Positions 45,070 through 54,622 of a stretch of DNA of 64,000 bases are shown here, one piece after another. Both the position numbers and the translations under genes were made by a program. How positions within the stretch are numbered: position 1 is the stretch's first letter; every line of letters starts with the position of its first letter. Below the pieces are notes generated by a model. It was not told the origin of the DNA, made no database searches, and saw nothing but the letters and a program-made list of their open reading frames with translations. The stretch covers positions 1 to 64,000 of the forward strand of contig CANMSI010000005.1 of assembly GCA_947500575.1 (NCBI GenBank). Reading direction: 5' to 3'. The DNA is from an uncultured Flavobacteriaceae bacterium. GTDB taxonomy: Bacteria > Bacteroidota > Bacteroidia > Flavobacteriales > Flavobacteriaceae.

Positions 45070-45831
45070 CTATAATTCTTTTATTTTAATATTTCTATAG
45101 GCTACAATATCGCCATGGTCTTGCAACCCAATTTTGCCAGTTTTATATTTTCCAAAACCATCCCAAGTAGCAAACTTAGACTTGGCAACCATTGCATCCC
45201 AAGCAGCTCCGTTGACAGAAAAATTAACAATTTCCTCTCCGTTTAATACTACCTTCCCAACATTGGTTTTATGATTTACGGTAATAACACATGTGTTCCA
45301 TTCACCAATAGGCTTTGTAACATCTTTTGAAGGCGCCACCATATCGTACAAGGACCCCGCCTGGTGCGTTGTGCCATTTTTTGCATCCGGATGTTTTTGA
45401 TTGTCTAACACCTGAATTTCCGGACCTGTTTCATAGGGTTGCCCATATTTTTCGTCTTCTAAGATTCCCCAGAAAATACCGCTATTCCCAGCTTCTGAAA
45501 TCTTCCATTCCAAAGAAAGTACAAAATCTGAATACGCTTTCTGCGTAATTATATTATAGCTTTCCCCTTCTGGTCTTTCTTTTGGTGGATAAAAGACCAT
45601 AGCACCCTCTTCCAATTTCCACGTTTCCGGCATTTCTTCTACCAAATAACCTCTCCAGTTATCAAAAGAAGTTCCGTCAAATAATACCTCCCATCCATCT
45701 TCATTTTCTTTATCAGAAGTTTGGGTTTCGGCAAGTACTTTAGGTGCATCTTCCGTTTCCGATTCTTTATTTTTCTCTTTACAACCAAAAGCCGTACTAA
45801 CTAGTAATGCGATTACAAAAAATTGTTTCAT
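45070..45831 (-). CDS. DUF1080 (3-keto-disaccharide hydrolase-type) lipoprotein B
   Basis: 253 residues with a lipobox (LVSTAFGC). It has the same fold as its neighbour: EVLFDGTSFDNWRGYL, FVLSLEWKISEAGNSGIFWG, YETGPEIQVLDNQKH and GKIGLQDHGDIVAYRNIKIK. The two copies are clearly diverged and may act on different glycosides. It starts 12 bp after the upstream isomerase gene. Confidence 0.9.
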   Translation of the reverse strand: MKQFFVIALLVSTAFGCKEKNKESETEDAPKVLAETQTSDKENEDGWEVLFDGTSFDNWRGYLVEEMPETWKLEEGAMVFYPPKERPEGESYNIITQKAYSDFVLSLEWKISEAGNSGIFWGILEDEKYGQPYETGPEIQVLDNQKHPDAKNGTTHQAGSLYDMVAPSKDVTKPIGEWNTCVITVNHKTNVGKVVLNGEEIVNFSVNGAAWDAMVAKSKFATWDGFGKYKTGKIGLQDHGDIVAYRNIKIKEL

Positions 45832-45843
45832 CTTTTTATTTAT

Positions 45844-46896
45844 TTATAGTCCTAATATCTTTTTTAACATCGCCTCATCAGTGCCTCCACCTGCAAAATC
45901 ATCAAAGGTTTTTTCTGTAGCTTCTATAATATGATCTTGAATAAATTTAGCCCCTTCTCTAGCTCCTTGCTCTGGACTCTTTATACAGCATTCCCATTCC
46001 ATTACTGCCCACACATCACAACCGTATTGCGTAAGTTTCGAAAAAATAGTTTTAAAATCAATCTGTCCATCTCCTAAGGAACGGTAACGTCCGGCTCTAT
46101 TCCCCCAATCATTATATCCTCCAAAAGCCCCTTTTTTCCCTGTGGGATTAAATTCAGAATCTTTTACATGGAACGATTTAATAAACTGGTGATAGTGATC
46201 TATATAGGCAATATAATCTAACTGTTGTAGCACAAAATGACTTGGATCGTATAATATATTTACTCTTTTATGATTCCCAGTTGCCTCCAAAAAGCGTTCA
46301 AAAGTATCTCCATCGTGTAAATCTTCTCCTGGATGAATCTCATAACACACATCTACCCCTTCTTCATCAAAATGATTAAGAATAGGCATCCAACGTTTTG
46401 CTAATTCCTCAAACCCCATTTCTACTAAACCGGCAGGGCGTTGTGGCCAAGGGTGCATCGTATGCCATAATAGAGAACCAGAAAAGGTAGCATGTGCGTT
46501 TATTCCCAATCTACGACTTGCTGTTGCCGCCTTTTTCACGGTTTCTATAGCCCATGCTGTTCTAGCCTTTGGGTTATTCTTCACCTTGTCTGGAGCAAAA
46601 TTATCAAACATCAAATCATAAGCAGGATGCACCGCTACTAATTGTCCTTGTAGGTGCGTAGAAAGCTCTGTGATTTCTAAACCATATGAATTAATTGTCC
46701 CCTTTAGCTCATCGCAATAGGTTTGACTATCAGCAGCCTTGTCTAAATCGATTAAAAAATTCTCCCAAGTTGGAATTTGAATTCCTTTATATCCTAAATC
46801 CGCGGCCCATTTACACATCCCTTCTAAAGAGTTAAATGGAGCTTCACTATCTACAAATTGTGCCAAAAAAACGGCTGGTCCTTTAATTGTTTTCAT
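45844..46896 (-). CDS. Sugar phosphate isomerase/epimerase (TIM barrel)
   Basis: 350 residues of the AP-endonuclease-2/xylose-isomerase-like family. Metal-site segments are CYEIHPGEDLHDG, NILYDPSHFVLQ, FHVKDSEFNP and AVMEWEC. No signal peptide is present, so it is cytoplasmic. It heads the operon with the two DUF1080 lipoproteins and diverges from a GMC dehydrogenase. It probably isomerises the keto sugar released by the pathway; the exact substrate is unknown. Confidence 0.9.
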   Translation of the reverse strand: MKTIKGPAVFLAQFVDSEAPFNSLEGMCKWAADLGYKGIQIPTWENFLIDLDKAADSQTYCDELKGTINSYGLEITELSTHLQGQLVAVHPAYDLMFDNFAPDKVKNNPKARTAWAIETVKKAATASRRLGINAHATFSGSLLWHTMHPWPQRPAGLVEMGFEELAKRWMPILNHFDEEGVDVCYEIHPGEDLHDGDTFERFLEATGNHKRVNILYDPSHFVLQQLDYIAYIDHYHQFIKSFHVKDSEFNPTGKKGAFGGYNDWGNRAGRYRSLGDGQIDFKTIFSKLTQYGCDVWAVMEWECCIKSPEQGAREGAKFIQDHIIEATEKTFDDFAGGGTDEAMLKKILGL

Positions 46897-46987
46897 TTTT
46901 CGTATGCTATGAATTATTCAATACAACGCTGTCGCTCTAATTTTAAGAATTAAACGCTATATTAGTGTGTAAATCTTCTATATTTCT

Positions 46988-46999
46988 CCCTGCGCAGGG
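46988..46999. promoter_or_regulatory. 12-bp palindrome in the divergent promoter region
   Basis: CCCTGCGCAGGG is a perfect palindrome in otherwise AT-rich DNA between the isomerase operon and the first GMC gene. It is a possible regulator site. Confidence 0.35.
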
Positions 47000-47048
47000 G
47001 AAGTTATAAATATAGGAATAACCAAAGAATTAAAATAAAAAACACCCC

Positions 47049-48752
47049 ATGAATAAGGAAGATCAATACGATGCTATTGTGGTTGGCACAGGAATTAGTG
47101 GCGGTTGGGCAGCTAAAGAACTCTGCGAAAAAGGCTTAAAAACCTTGGTCCTAGAACGTGGAAGAATGGTGAACCATATTACCGACTATACCACCGCAAA
47201 TTTAGATACCTGGGATTTTCCTTATAAAAATGAATTATCTGAAGAAGATAAGAAAAAGTACCACAAACAATTACGCGTAAATTGGGCTCCAAAAGATGAT
47301 GTAAAGCACTTCTTTGTGAACGACTTGGAACATCCGTACGAAGAAATTAAACGTTTTGATTGGATAAGGGGCTACCATGTTGGTGGCCGCTCTTTAACTT
47401 GGGGGCGACAAAGCTATCGCTGGAGTGATATTGACTTTGAAGCCAATAAAAAAGATGGGCATGGAGTAGATTGGCCTGTGCGTTATAAAGATATTGCTCC
47501 TTGGTATGATAAGGTAGAGGAATATATTGGTGTAAGTGGAGAGGCACTGGGACTCAAACAACTTCCTGACGGCAAATTTCAGCCGCCCATGGATCTTAAC
47601 TGTCCAGAGGAAGATCTAAAAGACACCTTGCGCACAAAGTTTGATGATGGCAGGTTACTAACAATCGGTAGAGCCGCTCACCTTACTGATACTGAGGTTT
47701 CGGTAGAGGGAAGACAGCCATGTAAATATCGAAATCGCTGCTGGCGCGGATGCCCTTTTGGCGGATATTTCAGCAGTAACTCTTCTACCTTACCCGCTGC
47801 AGAGCGAACGGGTAATATGACACTACGCCCCAATTCCATTGTACATGAAGTGATCTACGATGATACACAAAAGAAAGCAATAGGAGTTAGAGTAATTGAC
47901 ACCGAAACACACGAAAAAATTGAGTTTAAGGCAAAGGTAATTTTCCTCTGTGCCTCGGCAATGGCTTCCGTTGGTATCTTATTACAGTCCAAATCCAAAC
48001 GATTTCCAAATGGTTTAGGAAATGATTCAGATGCTCTTGGAAGAGGCATTATGGATCATCATTATAAACTAGGAGCTACCGCCAAAATTGACGGACATTT
48101 AGATAAATACTATAAGGGAAGACGCCCCAATGGTTTTTACATTCCCCGCTTTGTAAATCTCGATGATAAAACCAAAAGAGAAAACTATCTTAGGGGTTTT
48201 GGATATCAAGGAAGTGCTAGCAGAGAAGATTGGTCGGCATCCATTGCTGAATTGAACTATGGTAAAAAATTAAAAGAAGACGTACTCAAACCGGGTCATT
48301 GGCAAATTGGCGTTACAGGCTTTGGTGAGTTTTTACCATATGATGACAATAGAGTACTATTGAGTACTACTAAAAAAGATCAATGGGGGTTGCCTCAATT
48401 GGCATTTGATGTAGAGTTCAAGGAGAATGAATACAATATGCGAAAAGATATAATAAAAGAGATACTGGCAATGTTTACTGCAGCTGGTTTTAAAGACGTG
48501 CATTCTTATGAGGAATCTTCCGGACCAGGATTGGGAATTCATGAAATGGGAGGAGCTCGTATGGGGCACAATCCTAAAACCTCTGTTTTAAATAAAAACA
48601 ATCAGATACATGCGGTGCCTAATGTATATGTAACTGATGGTGCTTTTATGAGCTCTTCAAGTTGTGTTAACCCATCACTTACCTATATGGCATTTACAGC
48701 AAGAGCCGCAAGCCACGCTGCCGAACAATTTAAAAAAGGCATATTTTCTTAA
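47049..48752 (+). CDS. GMC-family FAD sugar dehydrogenase, paralogue 1
   Basis: 567 residues. The FAD-binding motif is AIVVGTGISGGWAAKELCEK; the C-terminal GMC_oxred_C part is GIHEMGGARMGHNP ... YVTDGAFMSSSSCVNPSLTY with the catalytic His region. A three-Cys segment (CKYRNRCWRGCPFG) resembles the one in gluconate/glucoside dehydrogenases. It probably oxidises a glycoside to its keto form and passes electrons to a membrane acceptor. Unlike paralogue 2 it has no subunit-3 gene next to it and may share that partner. Confidence 0.92.
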   Translation: MNKEDQYDAIVVGTGISGGWAAKELCEKGLKTLVLERGRMVNHITDYTTANLDTWDFPYKNELSEEDKKKYHKQLRVNWAPKDDVKHFFVNDLEHPYEEIKRFDWIRGYHVGGRSLTWGRQSYRWSDIDFEANKKDGHGVDWPVRYKDIAPWYDKVEEYIGVSGEALGLKQLPDGKFQPPMDLNCPEEDLKDTLRTKFDDGRLLTIGRAAHLTDTEVSVEGRQPCKYRNRCWRGCPFGGYFSSNSSTLPAAERTGNMTLRPNSIVHEVIYDDTQKKAIGVRVIDTETHEKIEFKAKVIFLCASAMASVGILLQSKSKRFPNGLGNDSDALGRGIMDHHYKLGATAKIDGHLDKYYKGRRPNGFYIPRFVNLDDKTKRENYLRGFGYQGSASREDWSASIAELNYGKKLKEDVLKPGHWQIGVTGFGEFLPYDDNRVLLSTTKKDQWGLPQLAFDVEFKENEYNMRKDIIKEILAMFTAAGFKDVHSYEESSGPGLGIHEMGGARMGHNPKTSVLNKNNQIHAVPNVYVTDGAFMSSSSCVNPSLTYMAFTARAASHAAEQFKKGIFS

Positions 48753-48776
48753 ACTATAACTGACCTAAAAAAAATC

Positions 48777-49247
48777 ATGAAGAATCATTCAGTAACCGAC
48801 ATATGGGGCGATTTCCTAAATCAGCATTTAGAATATATTAATGAAAGTGTGCCTAATTCTGGGCATTTCTGCGATAATGAAAAAGATGCTAATACCTGCG
48901 CCAAACTGGTACGAAAAGGGATAAAAAGAGCTACCTCACATTCCCTTTTAGGGTTGCAATTACGGGAAGAACCTCTACCAAAAATTGGTGACTTTTTTGT
49001 GGTAACTGATTGGAACGGAAATGCCAGTAGCATTGTAAGGACCGTTTCTGTGAAGTTAATCCCTTATTTCAATATCAATGAAAATTTTGCCCAACTGGAA
49101 GGGGAAGGAAATAAAACACTGGCACATTGGAAACAAGTGCATTGGGATTATTATACAAGGGAATTGGAGCCGTTTGGACGTGTTCCTAGGGATAGCATGA
49201 TTATTGTTTGCGAAGTCTTTGAAAAAGTATTTGGCAGAAAAAGATAA
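48777..49247 (+). CDS. ASCH domain-containing protein
   Basis: 156 residues. The ASCH/PUA-like core includes KLVRKGIKRATSHSLLGLQL, PKIGDFFVVTDWNGNASSIV and EGEGNKTLAHWKQVHWDYY. Members bind RNA or hydrolyse N4-acetylcytidine. It starts 24 bp after GMC paralogue 1 and may be cotranscribed, but no functional link is apparent. Confidence 0.88.
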   Translation: MKNHSVTDIWGDFLNQHLEYINESVPNSGHFCDNEKDANTCAKLVRKGIKRATSHSLLGLQLREEPLPKIGDFFVVTDWNGNASSIVRTVSVKLIPYFNINENFAQLEGEGNKTLAHWKQVHWDYYTRELEPFGRVPRDSMIIVCEVFEKVFGRKR

Positions 49248-49317
49248 TTGCTAAAGCACAATACCCCTTAAACATCGATTTTCTCAAGGTATAAAGGGTA
49301 CTTTAATTTTTTGATCA

Positions 49318-50457
49318 CTATTTCATCAGTTTTACCCAAGTGTTTTTGGCCTTATGGGAAGCTACCGTAGCTTCAATGAAGTTCATGCCTCGCACACCAT
49401 CTAACATCGTAGGGAACTCTCCATCATTGTACTTTCTTCCTCGAATGGCTTTTGCAACACCCAAATAGATGTTTGCCATCGAATCAAAAATTCCCTCAGG
49501 ATGCCCCGCTGGTAATTTGGTACCATCTAACGATAGCTTAGAATTATAGGCATGCCCTGGCTTATATACCTGAGTAGGTTCTGTATCACTTAGCTTATAT
49601 AAAAAGTTAGGTTTCTCTTGTTCCCATCTAAAGGCAGCTTTCTCTCCATAAATGGCAATAGCTAATCCGTTTTCTTCTCCCGTGGCTACTTGGCTGCCTC
49701 GAATAACCCCCTTAACATGGTTATCCATACGTATCAGCACCGTCCCATCTACATCCATTTTATTATCATTGTAGAGGTAATTGAAATCACACAATAGGGA
49801 CTTCACTTTTAGACCTGTAGTATATTCCACCAAATTAAAAGCATGTACTCCAATATCTCCCATACAGGAACTAATTCCTGCCTTCTTGGGATCTAAACGC
49901 CATACAGAAGATCGTTTTTTCTGATCGTGAATAATGGTATTAATCCACCCTTGATAGTACCGTGCATCTACCTTATGAATCTTTCCTAAGGCACCCGCTT
50001 TAATCATTTCTCTCATTTGACGTACCATAGGGTAGCCCGTATACGTATGCGTAAGGGCAAAAACTGTCCCAGCCTTTTTATGTGCTTTTTGAAGAATTTT
50101 TGCTTCTTCCAAAGTAGTAGTCATGGGCTTTTCGCAAATAACATGAAAACCGTTCTCTAACAACTTTTTAGCCATGGGAAAATGTAGAAAATTAGGCGTC
50201 AGTACCGAACAAACTTGAATGCGTTCATTTTCGGGTAACTTCATTTCCTCTTCTATGAACGTATCAAAATCAGTGTAGATGCGATTCAATGGTACATCTA
50301 TCTCCCTTGCAAAAGCTTTATTCGTTTTAAAATCCGGATTAAATACGGCTCCGGTAATTTGGTAGTTATCATTAATGTGAGCTGCTACTCGGTGAAGCAC
50401 TCCTATGAGGGAGTCGCCTCCTCCTCCTAAAATTCCTAATCTTAATTTTTTTGGCAT
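49318..50457 (-). CDS. Gfo/Idh/MocA family oxidoreductase
   Basis: 379 residues with an N-terminal Rossmann motif (LRLGILGGGGDSLIGVLHRV) and the conserved ICEKPMTTTLEEAKIL. The C-terminal GFO_IDH_MocA_C domain follows. It has no signal peptide, so it probably acts with NAD(P) in the cytoplasm on a sugar or inositol. It follows two MFS transporter genes on the same strand, consistent with handling imported keto sugars. Confidence 0.93.
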   Translation of the reverse strand: MPKKLRLGILGGGGDSLIGVLHRVAAHINDNYQITGAVFNPDFKTNKAFAREIDVPLNRIYTDFDTFIEEEMKLPENERIQVCSVLTPNFLHFPMAKKLLENGFHVICEKPMTTTLEEAKILQKAHKKAGTVFALTHTYTGYPMVRQMREMIKAGALGKIHKVDARYYQGWINTIIHDQKKRSSVWRLDPKKAGISSCMGDIGVHAFNLVEYTTGLKVKSLLCDFNYLYNDNKMDVDGTVLIRMDNHVKGVIRGSQVATGEENGLAIAIYGEKAAFRWEQEKPNFLYKLSDTEPTQVYKPGHAYNSKLSLDGTKLPAGHPEGIFDSMANIYLGVAKAIRGRKYNDGEFPTMLDGVRGMNFIEATVASHKAKNTWVKLMK

Positions 50458-50485
50458 AGTACTAAATCTCTAATATTAATCTCTA

Positions 50486-51664
50486 TTAACTCTCGTCTGC
50501 TTCCTTTACTTTGCGTTTTTTCATATAGATATACAGTCCACCAAACGCAACTATTAATATAGCTGGCAATATAGACATGGTGCGCAAGGCTTCAGAGGTT
50601 CCTGCATCATCCATTAATCTTCCCATTACTGGCAAAATAATGGACACCGATAGCATTCCTGCTCCTCCCATAATAGATAGACCCAAAGCTCCTGTTTGGG
50701 GTAAATATTCTGCAACAAATCCAAGCATAGTTGGCCAGAAAAAGGTGACCCCTACTGCAAAAACAGCTGCCGCTACAAAGATCATACTCCCACTTGTAAC
50801 CGTAAGCAACCATAAACCTATAAAAGTGAAAATAGCCGAAAACAATAGCATTCCTGCGGGTTGTAATTTATGAATAACTTTCCCAGCAAAGGCCCTTCCT
50901 AAAGCCATAATTCCATTGATAAAAGCAAGCACTAAAAGGGGTACGGCTCCAGATTCTTTTAAAAGGGATTCTATTCGTTGTGTAGTTCCAAGTTCAGAGG
51001 CCGCGGTTAACAGCATGCATAAAACCATAAAAATAAATAAGGGTTTCCCTAAACTCTTAAACATATTGGAATTACTAACACCTAACTGCACGCGTTCCGT
51101 GAGCGGAAACTTCTGTCCTAAAAACATAACTCCATAAATAATGAGTGGAATAAATAAAACTCCCACCATTACTTCCCAAGGTAATTCCATCACATCCATG
51201 ATTAGCCAGCCTACCAATGATCCAATAACAATTCCTCCTGGAAACCAAACATGAAACCTATTTAGCATTTTGGTTTTTTCATCTGTATACATAGAAGCAA
51301 TCATAGGGTTTAATGCTGCTTCAACCATCCCATTACCAATACCAACAAAAGTGGTAGCAATAAATAAGGAGGTCATATCCTTTGCCAAAATAGTCCATAC
51401 AATACCAATGGCATGGGTAATAAAAGCTATCCATGTAATCTTCTTAATTCCCAAAGAATCTACCAAAGGCCCTCCTATAATCATTGCCAAGGTAAAGCCC
51501 CAGAATGCTGGTGCAAAAGCATAGCCTATTTGTTCTAAAGTAAGCCCTACTCCTTCTGGCCCAAAAACCGTTTCCAAACGTGCCCTAATTGCGAAGGTCA
51601 TGGAGGTAACTAAAAGCGCTACACAGGACGCTATAAAAAGTCTTTTCTTGTTAATTTCATTCAT
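50486..51664 (-). CDS. MFS sugar transporter
   Basis: 392 residues with 12 hydrophobic helices of the major facilitator superfamily (FWGFTLAMIIGGPLVDSLGI is the loop 2-3 region). It lies 28 bp upstream of the Gfo/Idh gene and downstream of another MFS gene. It probably imports a mono- or disaccharide; substrate not predictable. Confidence 0.88.
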   Translation of the reverse strand: MNEINKKRLFIASCVALLVTSMTFAIRARLETVFGPEGVGLTLEQIGYAFAPAFWGFTLAMIIGGPLVDSLGIKKITWIAFITHAIGIVWTILAKDMTSLFIATTFVGIGNGMVEAALNPMIASMYTDEKTKMLNRFHVWFPGGIVIGSLVGWLIMDVMELPWEVMVGVLFIPLIIYGVMFLGQKFPLTERVQLGVSNSNMFKSLGKPLFIFMVLCMLLTAASELGTTQRIESLLKESGAVPLLVLAFINGIMALGRAFAGKVIHKLQPAGMLLFSAIFTFIGLWLLTVTSGSMIFVAAAVFAVGVTFFWPTMLGFVAEYLPQTGALGLSIMGGAGMLSVSIILPVMGRLMDDAGTSEALRTMSILPAILIVAFGGLYIYMKKRKVKEADES

Positions 51665-51709
51665 AACAGTGAATTTATTTTTTTGGTTGTTTCAATTTAT
51701 TCAAAAAAT

Positions 51710-52936
51710 CTATGTTTTATAAGTGATCTTTTCGTTTTTAAAGAAAATTGCAAACAGTATAAAAACAAGAAACGCAAAACCGGCGGGATACACCCATATA
51801 GTTTCCCATTCATGAGTGTTGTCTGCAAGGAGATACATATCAGCAATCTTGCCCGCAATATAAAACCCAATAAGCATTCCTATACCGTAGGTAGCCAAAG
51901 TAATGAGCCCCTGAGCCGCACTCTTATATTTTTCTCCCGCTTTCGTGTCTGTGTATATCTGTCCTGAAACAAAGAAAAAATCATAACAGATGCCATGCAA
52001 AGCAATTCCAATAATAAGCATAAAAGCATATTCCCCCACATTTCCGTACGCAAATAAAAGGTAGCGTACAGACCACGCTAGCATGCCTATTAAAATAGTT
52101 TTCTTAAAGCCAAATTTATTAAAGAAAAAAGGAAGCAATAGCATAAAAAGCAACTCAGAAATTTGCCCAATGGTCATCTTCCCTGTGGGATTTTCCATTC
52201 CAATTTCCGTTAAAAACGGATTGGCATTTTGATAGTAAAAAGCTAACGGAATACATATTAAAATAGACGAGATAAAGAATATTAAAAAGTTTCGATCCTT
52301 TAATAGCTTTAGGGCATCCAAACCTAATATACTGGCAAGCGCCACCTTTTCGTTTTTGTCTACTCTTGGAGGTGTTTTGGGAAGTGTAAAGCTAAAGACT
52401 CCAAGCACAGCTGAGGCAATAGCCGTCATTAAAAATGTATTTTTGAGCATTCCTTCTGCGATACTTCCTTCTGAATCCCAATTCACATAGCTTATTATGT
52501 TTCCAGCAACGATCCAACCAAGCGTCCCAAATACTCGTATATAAGAGAACTCTTTTGCAGGGTTTTTCATCTGGTTAAAAGAGACAGAATTCACAAGGGC
52601 TAGGGTTGGCATGTATAGAATCATATACCCTAATACATAGGGGTAAAAAATGGCAAAATCATCGGTGCCATACATTAGATATAAAAGTCCTGCACCTAAC
52701 AGATGTAACACCCCTAGAATACGTTCAGCATTGAAATACCGATCTGCAATTAATCCTATAATAAAGGGGGCTATAATGGCTCCCCAAGATTGGGTGGAGA
52801 ACGCTGTACCAATTTCCCCATCGGTTGCACCTAAATTACTCCCCAGAAAAGTTCCTAAGGTAACAAACCAGCCACCCCAGATAAAGAACTCTAAAAACAT
52901 CATCACAGAAAGCTGTGCCTTTATCTTTGCCTGCAT
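51710..52936 (-). CDS. MFS transporter, NupG-like nucleoside/sugar permease
   Basis: 408 residues with 12 helices. The start QLSVMMFLEFFIWGGWFVTL and IIAPFIIGLIADRYFNAERI are typical of the nucleoside:H+ symporter group (NupG/XapB). In Bacteroidota such proteins often lie in sugar-oxidation loci, so the substrate may not be a nucleoside. It is followed 45 bp later by the second MFS gene and preceded by a DinB gene 12 bp away. Confidence 0.88.
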   Translation of the reverse strand: MQAKIKAQLSVMMFLEFFIWGGWFVTLGTFLGSNLGATDGEIGTAFSTQSWGAIIAPFIIGLIADRYFNAERILGVLHLLGAGLLYLMYGTDDFAIFYPYVLGYMILYMPTLALVNSVSFNQMKNPAKEFSYIRVFGTLGWIVAGNIISYVNWDSEGSIAEGMLKNTFLMTAIASAVLGVFSFTLPKTPPRVDKNEKVALASILGLDALKLLKDRNFLIFFISSILICIPLAFYYQNANPFLTEIGMENPTGKMTIGQISELLFMLLLPFFFNKFGFKKTILIGMLAWSVRYLLFAYGNVGEYAFMLIIGIALHGICYDFFFVSGQIYTDTKAGEKYKSAAQGLITLATYGIGMLIGFYIAGKIADMYLLADNTHEWETIWVYPAGFAFLVFILFAIFFKNEKITYKT

Positions 52937-52948
52937 CTATCTCCTTAT

Positions 52949-53392
52949 TTAACGCTTATAGTATACATAGTCCGTGGGAAGCGGTTCCATATCATTATTT
53001 CTAAAGTCGGTAGAAATCTGAGCTCTATGATGTGTTGAATGATTAATGATATGAAAAAGAATGTCTTTTAATGTATTTGTATACAACCTTCCTTCTGTAT
53101 TTTCAAAATCGATTCGCTTTTCAAAATCATCTGCATTCGTTGTAATTTCAAAAGAACTTCGTTGATTTTCATAATGAATATCTCCCCAATCCTTGATAGC
53201 ATGGATTTGCCAAACTTCATATTCAGATGGTTTCCCTAAAATACGTGCATTCCAAATATGATGTGCATTGAGTATATGACTAAATAATTCAATACTCTTT
53301 TCTGAAACTTTTTCTGCGCTATTACAGGTTTCAATCAATTTTTTATTGCAGTAATAATTGTAATCAAATAGTTGGTTTAAAAATACTTTCAC
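52949..53392 (-). CDS. DinB-like family protein
   Basis: 147 residues forming a four-helix DinB/YfiT-type bundle. Metal-binding histidines occur in ILNAHHIWNARI and HIINHSTHHRAQISTDFR. Members are thiol-dependent metalloenzymes of mostly unknown activity. It lies 12 bp upstream of the NupG-like gene, so they may share a transcript. Confidence 0.9.
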   Translation of the reverse strand: MKVFLNQLFDYNYYCNKKLIETCNSAEKVSEKSIELFSHILNAHHIWNARILGKPSEYEVWQIHAIKDWGDIHYENQRSSFEITTNADDFEKRIDFENTEGRLYTNTLKDILFHIINHSTHHRAQISTDFRNNDMEPLPTDYVYYKR

Positions 53393-53485
53393 GCGCTTAA
53401 AATTTTGTCATTCTTAGACTAAAATCCCCTGTCCAAACAATCTATATTGAGAAAACAGTTCGTTCTTTAGCAATAGACTTATTAA

Positions 53486-54490
53486 TTAATGGAGTGTTTT
53501 AGCTGCGTTAAGCAATAACTCTTTTGTAGCTGCTATACCAGCTTCTTCTCCTAGTTCACTTCCCTCATATTCCACTCCAATATATCCTTTATATCCAGCG
53601 TCTTTCACAATCTGCAACATTTTTGAATAGTCTATTTCGGTTTCATTACCATCGGCATCAAAATTGTGCGACTTAGCACTTACGGCCTTTGCATGAACCA
53701 TTAATTCTGTAACTCCTTTATAGATATCATATGATTCTACGCAGGTAGATGACCAATCTGACGGATCCTCTTTTCGAATACAAAAGTTCCCAAAATCGGG
53801 CAGTGTGCCACAATTATCCATTCCTACTTTCTCCATAACCGCTGCTAGCATGGCTGCATTGGAAGATAAGCCTCCATGATTCTCCACAATCACATTAATA
53901 TTTTTATCTTTTGCATAGGTTGCTAACTGACTTAAGCCATCTACAGCGCTTGCCGTCCAAGCTTCTGGTTCTGAACTACCCGAAAGATTTACTCGAATGG
54001 AATGACACCCCATAGCTGCTGCTGCGTCTACCCATTTAAAATGATTTTCTACAGCTACTTTTCGAGCCGCAGCATCTTCCGTTGCTAAATCGCCTTGACG
54101 ATCAATCATAATTAATACATTTCGTAATCCGTGTTTCTCACTTTCGGCATTACATTTATCTACAAAAGCCTGCATAGCTTCTTCCGAATAATTAGCTGCC
54201 TCTAATTCTTTACTATATAATTGGCTAACATATTCCAAGCCCGAAAAACCCCAACCTTTTGCTTTTTCTGCAAAGGAATAAGGATCCACATTATCTTCAA
54301 GAATCATTTTATGCATAGACCATTGAGCCAAAGAAAGTTCGAAGAAAGGTGCAGAAGTATCTTCACTTACTTCTGATTTTTCAGTAGTGTCTGTTTCTTC
54401 TTTTTTAGCTTCTTTACAAGCACTGAAGCCTATTAATAATAAAGCTATGCAACTCAGTACTATTTTACGAAAAAGGTTGGTTTTGATCAT
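53486..54490 (-). CDS. Secreted sugar phosphate isomerase/epimerase-like lipoprotein
   Basis: 334 residues with a lipobox (LIGFSAC) and an acidic linker, then a TIM-barrel of the xylose-isomerase-like family (VIVENHGGLSSN, TLPDFGNFCIR, VHAKAVSAKSHNF, GVEYEGSELG). It is exported, unlike the homologue at 45.8 kb, so it should act on an unphosphorylated sugar in the envelope. It is divergent from GMC paralogue 2 across a region with a 16-bp palindrome. Confidence 0.9.
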   Translation of the reverse strand: MIKTNLFRKIVLSCIALLLIGFSACKEAKKEETDTTEKSEVSEDTSAPFFELSLAQWSMHKMILEDNVDPYSFAEKAKGWGFSGLEYVSQLYSKELEAANYSEEAMQAFVDKCNAESEKHGLRNVLIMIDRQGDLATEDAAARKVAVENHFKWVDAAAAMGCHSIRVNLSGSSEPEAWTASAVDGLSQLATYAKDKNINVIVENHGGLSSNAAMLAAVMEKVGMDNCGTLPDFGNFCIRKEDPSDWSSTCVESYDIYKGVTELMVHAKAVSAKSHNFDADGNETEIDYSKMLQIVKDAGYKGYIGVEYEGSELGEEAGIAATKELLLNAAKTLH

Positions 54491-54522
54491 TTTATCAATA
54501 TTTGTTTAAGGAATTGTCAATT

Positions 54523-54538
54523 ACTACAACGTTGTAGT
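54523..54538. promoter_or_regulatory. 16-bp perfect palindrome in the divergent promoter region
   Basis: ACTACAACGTTGTAGT has a central CG, as in LacI/GalR-family operators. It sits between the exported isomerase gene and the second GMC operon, where it could control both. Confidence 0.45.
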
Positions 54539-54622
54539 GCCACACTGGCAATAATATGGGCGTTTAAATGTAGAAAATTAATTTTATATTTAATAAATTT
54601 ATGAAATAAACAATTTTAATAG

